Positions 49,395-60,262 of a stretch of 64,000 nt of DNA are shown one piece after another. A model generated the notes under the pieces. The model did no database searches. It was given only the letters and a program-made list of their open reading frames with translations, and was not told where the DNA came from. This DNA is from Sipunculus nudus (Eukaryota > Annelida > Sipuncula > Golfingiida > Sipunculidae). How positions within the stretch are numbered: position 1 is the stretch's first letter; the number at the start of each line of letters is the position of its first letter. The stretch is from NCBI GenBank assembly GCA_026874595.1, contig CM049314.1, forward strand, positions 69,950,300-70,014,299, given 5' to 3'. A program made the translations under genes and the position numbers.

Positions 49395-51004
49395 TCTTAT
49401 CATGGAATTAAAAGATAATACAGATGGGCCAACATTTAACTGTTTCAGAGTAAATCAAAACCTATTTCAATTTCAATTAGTGACTTGCTTACATCTACCC
49501 TAGCAAGATGCGTATGCTATCGACAAAACGCTGTGACCAATCCATTATGAATATTTATGGTTTCCTACCTCTTGTTTTGCAAAATGAAACGGGTGACAGT
49601 ATCTGTTTGGGGAAATATCGGTGATCTCATCGTGATCGACGTAGATCTAAACAGCGATGATGGATAGGACCTGGAATAATTAAATATAGAAGTTTCCATG
49701 ATCAGCTAGGAAAAAATTTGTTCTGATCAAAAGATATTATGAAGAAATAACTGAATTATTTTTTTTCAACAAATCTTATTTTTTGTCCTGAAACACTTGT
49801 TGATATTTAAATATTTACATATAATAAATATAATTTGTTTGGTCTGTTTGGATATGTTATCATTTTTTATGTTCTAGCAGAAAACAAACATGCTTTTAAA
49901 TGCGTTTCATCAGAAAGTTGCAACTTATTATGTAAAGATAATTGACCACAGAAATAACCGGTTAAAGGAATACCTATTTTTGTCATGACAATTATTTTTT
50001 ACTCTAAGAGACTGTATGTAGTGTCTTTTGGGCATAGCATTTTCACAGGTTGAAATGAATGTCTACAGACCCCCGTGAGGGTTATGGTTTGTATCGTCTG
50101 ATCATCTCAGAAGGTAATATATTGCACAATATTTGTATATATACTTGTACAACTGAGCCGTCCGCAATGTTAGATTTGTATAACAGATACCGTGCTAGTT
50201 AATATCGTGGTGTATAATACCAGCGTTCCTGCTGTTTCAAAAAGCACATCTACCTTTAATACAAAACATAAGAACCGTATTGCCGCACAACAAATAGTCC
50301 AGCTTATCTTCCACTTCCGAGAAAGTTACTCTGAACACTTTAAATAAACTTTCAAATCCTGGTATTACTAACCTATCAGAAACGGCACAAAAAAACAACC
50401 GCCCGCTTGAATATCTGTAGATTACTGGTTGTCTCTAAAAATATGCAATATTCTTACCGAAATACTGTTCACATTAAAAAGTGCAGTGTAACGCATTGAG
50501 ACCATCACAATAATAGTGAACACTCTGTAACAATCGGAAAAAAATAATAATCATCCAAACTTTGGTCAAAGTATTGTGCAATACGTCAACGTACAGCATC
50601 TTAATCTCACAACTATTGTCAAAGCATCAAGACGTATTGGACTATAACATTTATATATACTGTTACATGTGCAGTCATTGGAACAACAGGAATTGTAATC
50701 AGATCTGTTGTATTATTATTTCAGTGGATCTAAGTGAGAAAACCTCCATGGTGGTCTCGTCGGCCGAGGAAGTAAGGCTACTGGAGTTGTAATTTCACAG
50801 CATGTCATAGGGAGTAACAGTCCAATGGCCTGTGCAAGACTGTGCATCAAGACAAACTGTTGTACAGCAGTCAATCTCATAGGAGACGTGTGTGAACTGC
50901 TCACTTACAGGACTACCATAGAAACTGGACTTGAGGAACCTTGTAAATATTTAGAAATCACGGAGGTTCTTGCAAAAAGACGTACCAGAAGAAGCCCCAT
51001 ATGA

Positions 51005-52670
51005 CATTAACTATGACTTAAGTGGTTTAAAAGTATGATTTCTTAATAACATCTTCGCAGTTAAAACAGTTAAATTAGGTTTGTCTCTCTTAATTTATAT
51101 AATGTTTCTAATGCCCTCTGAGTGTTCACTGATTAAAACTCAGCAAGAGTATTGTCATACATCGTTTGTCACGCATTGAAGGGGGGGGGATACCTACGAA
51201 GCTGTTAAACCCTTTCCGTAATACATTATGGCTTTCTAATAGATCGAACGTTAGACTAGCGGCCTTGCTTTCATAGAGTGGACTTACTAAAAACTATGTG
51301 TACAAATATGACTTAATACGTACCCGCGCACAAATTTGGTAACGACCTAACAGAAATTTTTATAAGCAGTAGCATTTCCTATTCAAAATTGCTGATGTCT
51401 TAACAAAAGGCTTATTCATTCTGTCTGGCAATCAATTGCTATTTATATTTATTATCTGAATCATATAAAAAAGTTGAATATGCCGCCTTGGTAACCCGTG
51501 AAAACATCTACAAAGCTGTATTGGTCGTGGATTAATATTACGATGTGTCATACTTTCATATCGACTCTTCCGACAGAACTTCTACATTTATTTGTGGATA
51601 TTTTAGTTTAGTCAGTTTAGTCACAGGTGGATTAAGTGAAAAGGGGATGCGTGTTTAGATACATAACTAAAGTGGATAACTGGTGAAATGGAAATAGTGC
51701 TCCGAATGCAACAGCCTTAAACAGAATAGTGAAATTACTGTTGTTACTCGAATTGTTATTATAAGAATATGAATGAAGTGTAAAATTCGTATAATTATAT
51801 AGGAATTACACATGGATTGATTTTATATTTATTTATTAAATAACATTAGATGATCACACAACAGTCATTTTCTGTAAATAGGCACATGTTGTATTTTTTA
51901 AATTATGAATGCATTTTAAAATACCATTGTATAAATTACTTTAAATAAAAATTAAAATGAAAAGTTACACCATGTATTGACTAACTGAAGTGCAAATCAG
52001 CCAACTGTGCTATCTAAAAATAACATTGCCAGTCAATTGGTTTAACAGAAAAGCCTTGAGAAAACAACATGCTACTTATTATATTTAATATATTATGTTA
52101 AACTCTTCAGGGAATGAAACGAAATATCATGTAAACTACAGCTGTTAACTCGAAACCAAGCGATACGTTGTTGTTAGTTGGTCCACTGTTTTTTGTATTT
52201 ATTCGTAAAAAACCCGAAATGGTGATCTTCTCTTTTCGTATATCACGCACCGGTGTCTATACATTGCGAAACACAAAAGATTATGTCAATACGGTAAGTT
52301 TCCCTGAAACTGACATTATTGTGGGCAGGGTGCGAAACCCGAGGGAACAGAAACATATCTCCGCGACAAACATCAGGCTTCTTTCTTCGAAATTTATTTC
52401 TTATTAGCTTAGTTGACTTTCTGTCACCCTTTCTCCATCGTCTTTCAGTCCGGCCGTCTGGTCGTCCGGACTTCTGTAAGCCCTTTAACAGGGCAGAAGT
52501 CGTTACCGATAGGGTTAGGATCATAAAAACTGTCCATTCTTAGAGGATATAAAAGATCCCTTAGCAAACCTGAAATAAGGTCAGTGTCACAAATATCCTT
52601 TGAGTTATTGTTCGTGTTTGAGCACCACAGAATTATTAAAAATTATACAAAATATCCTGCAAATTAATTC
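51005..52670. other. Downstream flank of copy 5, duplicated at 62.45-64.0 kb
   Basis: No exon seen. It pairs with the flank of copy 6 over its whole length: CTCAGCAA, GCTTTCATA, GGTGATCTTCT, GTGTCTATACATT and ACCTGAAATAAGGTCAGTGT occur in the same order and spacing, with about 11.4 kb between partners. Confidence 0.7.
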
Positions 52671-52699
52671 AAGAACTCATGCATGGATTGCCATAAATC

Positions 52700-54260
52700 T
52701 TGCTTGAATATTGTTTTATCAGTTCCGAGAAACTGATGGCGTCACCTGCACAAATTCTATTTTTCAAAATTTTTCTTATATTTTTAGAAAGCCAAATTAC
52801 AGCAAAGTGTCACTTTCTCAGCTAGGTTTCATCTATTGGCTTGAATAGTTAGGGCCCCGCATGAATACGCGGTTGCTCTATCGTAATTGCCCTGTCAAAC
52901 CTTTCGTCTGTCGGTCCTTCGGTCGAAACATTTGTTGAATTACTCCACTTAAGAGTCAAGCGAGACTTATATATGGTCAACAAAGAAAGCAAGAACTGCA
53001 TTGATTTTTGTGTCCTGAGGTCAAATATTCATTTCACAGAACCCACATCTTAAAAAAGATTGTGGATGCATTTTAAACCAATCTTTTCATTTCGAACCTT
53101 CCCTCTTGCACATATGGCTCACCTGCTTATAGTAGGAAAAGCCTATTATTTTTGTGGTCACAAAGTCAAACCTACCTTCCACATATGGCTCACCTACCAA
53201 TAGGGGAAAATCCTTTTCCATTTTGGGTCACAGTTTTAACTGTCAAGGACACATGACTCGTCCTGTCACAAATCAGTTATGTAATGAAAACCAAACATTT
53301 TATCCGACACCTTCCGTCTTCCGCTAACCTGCCCAAAGTGGAAGACATCTATAGATTTTGAGGTCACCGGAACAGAGGTCAAGGTAGCTGGACCCACTTA
53401 AAAAAACCTTGTGGTCATATTAACATTAATTTTTTACCAAAATCTTCCATCTGTCACATGTGGCTCTTTTACCAATAGGGGAAAAACACTGTTAATTTTT
53501 AGGGCCCAAGAACAAAGATCAAGAACACTACACCCACTTCTTGAAATGTTTCGCGGACACATTTAAAGCTAAAGTTTTCGTCCAACCCCTCCATCTTTCA
53601 CATATTGCTAAAGCTAAAAGTTCAAGGCTACACTACCCAGTTCTTGAAAAAGTAAAGTTTTCATCCCTCACGTTTTATCTTTCACTTACGGATCACCTAA
53701 CTATAGGGGAAGATTGATATTTATTTCGAGGTCACAGGACTATCCTATTAATTTACCTGCGGACGAGGGGTTACAGTTAAATACATCAAATGTAATTTTG
53801 TATCTGTTGCTTAGGAGGCTCCACTCCTATATATTATTGTACACTGCTGTCCCTGATTTGAACCTAAACATCTTGGTTCAGAAGTTTAAATACTGTTTGA
53901 GTCAGTTTCCTCTGTCTCTGCATGTAATCAGTTTTTTATTATAATTTTTTAAGCATCAATCGTCCTGCACTGGAAGTCTTTGGGTCTTTTGCGGGGCCTT
54001 TCCTGACATGTCAATACTCAAGTTTAATCAGTTCCCAAATACTGGTGTCGCCATCTGTATTTTCACACATTGTCCTTATATTTTGAGACTACCAGATTAC
54101 AGTTAAGTTGCCAGTTTCTCAGTGGTGGTTTCATCTAGTGTCCTGAAAACATATGTTTACTGATCATGGCAAGTTTAATAAGTTCAGACAGACGGGTGAC
54201 GCCATCTTTATTTCTTGGTATAAATTATGCAAGATATTAACTCACTTAACATGTTAATTA
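52700..54260. repeat. Degenerate tandem array and flanking direct repeats
   Basis: At about 53090-53740 several diverged units contain CACATATGGCTCACCTACC, AATAGGGGAAAA and a GAGGTCACA-type block. On either side, 52720-52850 and 54020-54230 share GCCAAATTACAG or ACCAGATTACAG followed by TTTCTCAG and GGTTTCATCTA. Probably a repeat-derived region; no gene. Confidence 0.55.
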
Positions 54261-57200
54261 TTGAAGCTAGAGGCCCTGTATTATTACGTACATGTATACA
54301 TCTATATTTATTCTGTAAATGTTAGCATAAATATAAAATTATTACTTTAAATCTTCAAATTTGATGATAACCCATTTCTTCATTGGTAGTACATTCGATT
54401 TTATTTCGACATAATGAGCAAATAGGGATTTAAGTTCAAATAATCTGAAAATTGAAAGCAGTTGTGAAACAAGTGTAGCTTATATTAATGCAAATCAAGT
54501 ATTTTTTTTAACAACGAGCCTTGTTACACAAGACTGCACACCATGAAAGCCACTGTCGTTGTTTCGGTCATACTAAGCCTAACTATTCTTCCATATATTT
54601 CCAATGCACACGCTAGAAATTAGGTCAATATTGCGTAATTTATGGACAGTATGAGTCCCAGCATGATGTACCTTGCCAAAACAAATAAGATCCTACCATT
54701 TTTACAAGATAACAGCTAAATATATAGAACCTTTTTCAAGCATATTACTATATTTCATTAATATTAAATTTTATACCCGAAATTAGATCAGTAATTTGCA
54801 TTTCTTGAAAGTTTTTAGCATAAATGTAAAGTCAATACCTTACATTTTGCACAATTAGACCATGGCACATTTTGTTCGGAAGCACTGTTGATTTAATGTT
54901 TACATAATCGACAGATAATAATGTAAGCTTATACAATCTGAAATTGGAAAGCAATCATTATAAAAATGTAGCTTGTAAGAAAAATTAAAGTATTGTTTAC
55001 ATCATGACAACCAAGTACCCAGGTATGCAATGAGTGACCAGGGTTCTCAAGCTATAAATTTAATGAACTGCTGCCGCAGGAATAGTCTGAAATTTGAAAG
55101 ATTTTCATTTAAAAAATTGTTGCTTTTCCCACGTTTTAGAAGAAACTGTCATACGAATAAATGTTTTCATCAGGAATTTTATTTTCTAGGTGGTGTAGCC
55201 ACCAACGGCTTGGTATGTAATTCTCTAGGCCAGCTAGCTAGCTCTCGGTAAGGCAGCCATGCAGCCTGAAGTAACCACCGCAAAGCCCCCCCCCCCCTTC
55301 TCTCTCTTTATCTCTCTCTCCCAATGCCCCTTACAAATGACTAGTTCAATAAGCGAGGTTTATCTTCTAATCTCATTTTTTAATACTAGATAACTTTGAA
55401 ACTCTTTAATTACAAAATAAATTTTCCGGTCTTTAATCCCATGCGCTTAATATTGCAATTTTTTAATATTAATTAAGTTTAAAAATTATTATTAATAAGA
55501 CAAAAATTATAGTTTATAAATGATGCTTTAGAGCCATGAGAGGGGGTACCTTTAGTCATTGCTATTTTTTTTTAAATTTATTATCTACGTAAATTTTATT
55601 AAGGTTGGTCTTCTAAATAAAATCCTGATATTGCAAAAGAACTAACATTGAAATATAACTTGCAATTTCGTGTATGATTTGTTGCATTTCATTCATATCT
55701 CTGAAGGCTTGGTGTGCCTTTATATGCATAACACTGGCACACTATATCAGGAATATTCGGCAAACTCTCCTGGAATATAATTTTAACTAGTTTGGTTATA
55801 TGTTAACACTCTTTGTAGTATTATTAATTACATTTACCATTGTTCGTTTATCACGTATATCAGTTAATATGTAACTCTTAAGCCCATCACCTCTTTTCGT
55901 AATGACATAATTAATTGATGTCAGGCCACAAATTTCCTGTCTTACAGTTTAATGTATTTTCATTTGTTGCGGCATTTTGTTGTATTTCATAAATCAAATA
56001 TGCATTATTGTACAAGAGCTTATCTCCACTTTTTTCTTTATTCTATATTTTACATGGTTTCATATATTCTGAGTGGGTATTTCAAACTCATATTACTGTC
56101 ACATAGTTGATTTACTGATAGTTTTACACATATTTGATCACAGAAGGCTCCTGCATCTTTGATGTAGTCCATAACAGTGCACAGTATTCGTCTGATTTTC
56201 AGGTATTTAGTATGTGATTATCAAAAAATAAAAAAAAAAACATTTCCTCCCTACTTTTCGAATGCTAATGTATAAATATAGAAATGAGTGCATTTTGCAT
56301 TTGCAAGATTGTACAAAGTCCAGCTGGGCACCGTGACCCGTTGATCAGTTGTTAATATAGGGAATCTTATCTTATTTGTTAGAGACATATTAAAACCATA
56401 TCTTAATGGAGAATAACTGTGCAAATATGTCACCATAATCAATTTCACGAAAGAGCTTTAAATTTTATGATTTGCCATTGTGTTTCTACGAAACGACATT
56501 GACATTAGCTTTGGGTAAGTTCATGGAATTACTTTTGTTGGAGGTAACCGCCTCCACTTTTTAAATGCTTTCCTTAACCAAATACTATTTATAGCTGCAG
56601 AAATCCATTTCGGTTTTGGATAACCTGACAGATAGTACGGGAACTAATTTCTGTAGGGGCTCAAACGAAGGAAATCGTTCAACCCATCACACAAACAAGG
56701 TCTGACTTATGATATTATGATAGCTTGATACCTAGGGTGTAGCACTGTCATTTTGTGGTATCCGTTTTGTGTTACTGACGGTTTTGTAACTAACTCGTGA
56801 CAATTAATTCTGGAAAATTATAAGGGGTATGGATAAATATTTTGGTTTCTGATCGACTATTTCTTCTACTGAAGATATATCAAGAAAGGGGATTTACAGG
56901 TCTATCGATAAATGTAACAAAAATGTATATGTAAATTAGAACACAGTCTTTTGGAGTAAAAATGTCAAGCCCAATTACAAATCTTGATTTTTATTTTATG
57001 TTTTCGACATTTTACCGAATCAGTTTAAAATGAAATCTTGGCATTTTGGACAGGACATACACGCAATAATTCCTGCCTCGATCGAGCTCCTTGTACAATT
57101 ACTAAGGGTCCTTGGTTTGTGTTATCCGCATAATAATATGGAAGTTACTCAGACAAATATAGTGATTGTAGAACACTAACTAGCAGCTGAACTTCCAAGT

Positions 57201-57540
57201 GCAAACTTGCAGAGGTAATTAATGTACTGAAGGGGACTTGAACTGAAACAAGAAACAAGGTTTAAGTGAGTCAACACAGGAAGAAGTCTTAGTCGGAGCT
57301 GAACGGCCATCATATTGCCTACCAACATGGAAACGATAAATATCTCCAAGCTATATCGTGAAAGCTCTCACTTCTGGACAGAATCGAACATAAAATTAAT
57401 AACCTTCATATCAAAGTTGAAATCCTAGAGACCAGAATAAAAGCGCATCAAAATACATCAAACATCGACCTGGTAAGAGCTGAAGTGGCACCTGTTAAGT
57501 CAGACTTGGCAATAATCCAAAGAGCCGGTTTTAACACAGT
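54260..57540. other. Gene-free stretch
   Basis: AT-rich; no exon or named element recognised. A C-run followed by CT-rich sequence lies at 55287-55321. ORFs at 55030 and 56251 show no motif. Confidence 0.4.
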
Positions 57541-57551
57541 TTTCTTTAAAC

Positions 57552-57745
57552 GATGGGCCACGTTCGAGGTTGCAGAGACATATGGCTATTATATTCAACC
57601 TTCTCCTCCCTTGAGTATGTGTAACCTAGTACCTCACCTCAATACGACACTCCTGTGAACGGTGGGCGACGCCCGAGGTTACAGAGACATACCGCTGTAA
57701 ATTACAGCACTCTCTTCCCTTGAAGAATGGATTTCTGTCCCGGGA
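57552..57745 (+). repeat. Two tandem copies of dispersed repeat R
   Basis: 57552-57615 (GGGCCACGTTCGAGGTTGCA, GAGACATATGGCT) and 57640-57745 (GGGCGACGCCCGAGGTTACA, GAGACATACCGCT) are tandem relatives of the copy at 46254. Confidence 0.65.
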
Positions 57746-58131
57746 AGTCAAGGTTCCTTGTAAAGAAGTGAAATCTTTTGTTCTTTCATGCATGTTCACA
57801 ATTTGCATCACAATAAAAGTGTGAGTTATCAAACCATAACAATGTTTGTTATTCTTTCATGGCAACATGTTTGTTGAATAACCAGACAAATACATCTGGA
57901 ACATTGCTTTCTTATATTGACTGGTAAGAGAGAGTTAGCGCCAGACACGAGTGAGATCGAATTGGGGACCTCACGCTTTCAACACCCAAGCTTTCAAGGA
58001 GACACGCGCTTTGTGAGACCACAATCTCAAAATCCAATCAGGCTCTCTTCGCAGTCGCTGGCCAGTGGCGATTCTTCAAACATTTCGTGTGTAAGCACCT
58101 ATTATATATTTTACATTTACTATCTGTGTAT

Positions 58132-59060
58132 TAGAGCCCTGCGCCGCGGGCCAAACCCGCCCCGCTGACTTTTCATTATTTTGTGGGGCGGGGCGGGCAG
58201 AACAAATTACCTGCGGGTGCGGGTGCGGGCTAAAAGCACGGATATGCGGGGTGGGCTACATAATATTTAAGTGCGGGTTTCTGCGGGTTGAAAACATGGC
58301 TAAAGGGCTATAGGTCTGTATATATTCCTCCAGTTATTCCATTTTCTGAATTTTTATATTGCCCTTGTGAAAATGTAAAATGAACCTGGCAAAAGTGTTG
58401 TATATTGAGACGGGTCATCACTGTATGCCTATACTTGTTACCATTCACAATATTAGACAAAATGGCTGATGGTGGATCACCAGGGTAAGTACCGGTGATC
58501 TTATAATAGTCACTGCATGGGCTGCATCTGGCTGTGTCACCAGCTTGATATAACTATACATAACTAACAAAGACTAAAGTTTGCTAATCATGGATGAGCC
58601 AAAGAGCATGGGCTTGTTCAGAAGACTACACTGGTAAAGCAGTAGTGTAAGCAGTGTAAAGCAGTAGGCAAACATAATTATCTAAAGGAGACACAAAGGC
58701 ATTATTTGATTTTTATGTTTCATTCACTTAAATTTCAATTTATAAGGCGGTAAATATTGTATTTTGGTAGGTGGTGATTCTTGAATATAAGAAAATAGCA
58801 ATTCTGTGACACTCCATTCTTACCAAAAAACTGGAAAAGTTATATCTTCATCAAACATGGTATTACTATCTACTCACAAAAGACGGTCATTCATTAAAAA
58901 TAAAATAAATCATATCTTATTTGGTCGGCTACCTTTCTGTTTGTCTCATGTTTTTTTTTTTGGGTTTTTTTTGTGGTTTAAACGCGGATTTTAATGTTTT
59001 GGTAAAAAACACAGGGCAGGGCGGATTTGGGTCAAATTATTCGTTTTTAGTGCGGGGCTG
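58132..59060. mobile_element. Possible non-autonomous hAT-like element
   Basis: The left end TAGAGCCCTGCGCCGCGGGC is followed by GC-rich GGGGCGGGGCGGGC and GCGGGTGCGGGTGCGGGC. About 0.9 kb later GCAGGGCGGATTTGGGTCAA and TGCGGGGCTGG form a second GC-rich island. TAGAGCCCTG-type ends occur in some hAT elements, but I cannot define a right terminus or an 8-bp target duplication. Confidence 0.3.
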
Positions 59061-59171
59061 GTTATCACTGTATTTTTCGTTCTACGACAATACAATTAAA
59101 TATATGAGATGTCTAGACAAAATCCTTGGGCCCTATTTATCAATCGAGAGTTTAGACATGGGAGGGTTTCA

Positions 59172-59245
59172 ACTTGAGAGAGGGTTTAGCATGAGAGAGG
59201 ATTTAGCATGAGAGAGAGAGTTAAGCACGAGAGTGAGTTTAGCAC
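59172..59245. repeat. Minisatellite, about 19-bp unit
   Basis: About four units of GAGAGAGGGTTTAGCATGA with drift. Confidence 0.75.
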
Positions 59246-59683
59246 GGAGGTAGCCGTGTATGAAGCCGTAATGGCCGTATTAGAGTCAAATATACACAGT
59301 GACACAGTATATAGTAATATCATCTGTATAAGATTGTAAGCTGTGCCAGTATTAGCCGTTTTCGGTAAGTGTCTAGCGCCAGTGATAGATAAAGGCGGCA
59401 TCACCGGTCTCAAAGGGAATACGGCATGTAAAGATTACTTCTTATGTACAGGAAAAATAATCTAAAGGATACGGTTCATATGGGTGTTAGCTTATATAAC
59501 AGCAAGTATACCCTATTATATAGTTGTTGAATGACTTAAGTGTATAAAAATAATTCTTTCTATAATATGGTTAAGGTTGACAGCTGTATGCCAGTCTTAA
59601 ATTGAATGCTTCAGCATAAAAAATTTAATTGTATGTAATTAATTCAGTGTTCAGGGTTTAACTTCAGGTTCTCCGACATTGAA

Positions 59684-59706
59684 CATTAGATAACGTCCGG
59701 GAGGAA
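59684..59706 (+). promoter_or_regulatory. Family promoter block of copy 6 (TATA weakened)
   Basis: CATTAGATAACGTCCGGGAG aligns with the other blocks, but the TATATAAG part reads ACATTAG. The leader that follows (GAGGAAACATATTATAG, GCAGTGATTG) is shared with copy 5. Confidence 0.4.
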
Positions 59707-59780
59707 ACATATTATAGTAAGCAGTGATTGAATTGGCATGCATACAAATGTTTATCTCTTTCCTACAGGACACAGCAAAC

Positions 59781-60211
59781 ATGGGCATGTTCTGTTGTTA
59801 CTCGTCATGGAAAAGCAGTGGCGGGATCATATGCTTTTTGTTTCTAGGAAGCCTGAATAATATAGGTTTGGAAAATTTCGTTACGATAATATTTCATAAA
59901 TTCGTAAAAGAATATTTAAATTTACTAATGTATTTTATATACAGTTGCAAAAGTGTTCAAGTATGAATATATAAATGAATACATATTATACATGTTTGAA
60001 TAACCATGCTGGTTCATTGTTTATAGATGGAAAATGTATACACATGGTATAATACTAACGTGACGTCTCTTTGCTGGTAACTATAATGTGCAAATACACA
60101 GAGGGGAAGGGAATATGGCGTAGCTAAGTGGTAAGGCCACCGACCGGAAACCGGAATATCGTGGGTTCGACTCCCACCGTCAGTGAACCGACTTCTCTGT
60201 GTATACCATTT

Positions 60212-60262
<51 letters not shown>

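Larger units (their letters stand above)
48078..51004 (+). pseudogene. PLAT-PAN family copy 5, decayed
   Basis: Exon 1 (48078-48162) is open: MSVYFCCSARRNG then VWIICCLLLGLLKIT, with a good acceptor and GTTTGA donor. No PLAT part 1 exon was found in the next 1.4 kb. PLAT part 2 (about 49583-49679) has lost both splice sites (AA for AG, TT for GT) and has TAG at the conserved Trp before D-L-E, with TAA at the final Tyr. PLAT part 3 (50049-50113) is 65 bp instead of 112, missing the ATCFC segment. The PAN exon (50725-51004) has a one-base deletion early on, yet the rest still reads PMACARLCIKTNCC and VCELL. Introns hold (AT)n tracts and an inverted hammerhead-like pair. Its nearest relative is copy 6, with which it shares flanks. 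Confidence 0.78.

Noticed and set aside
58132-58270. CpG island or promoter because of high GC
   Set aside because: The GC comes from GCGGGT-type repeats typical of a mobile-element end, and no gene starts there.
60116-60183. tRNA gene on the plus strand
   Set aside because: Same reason: SINE head inside intron 1 of copy 6.
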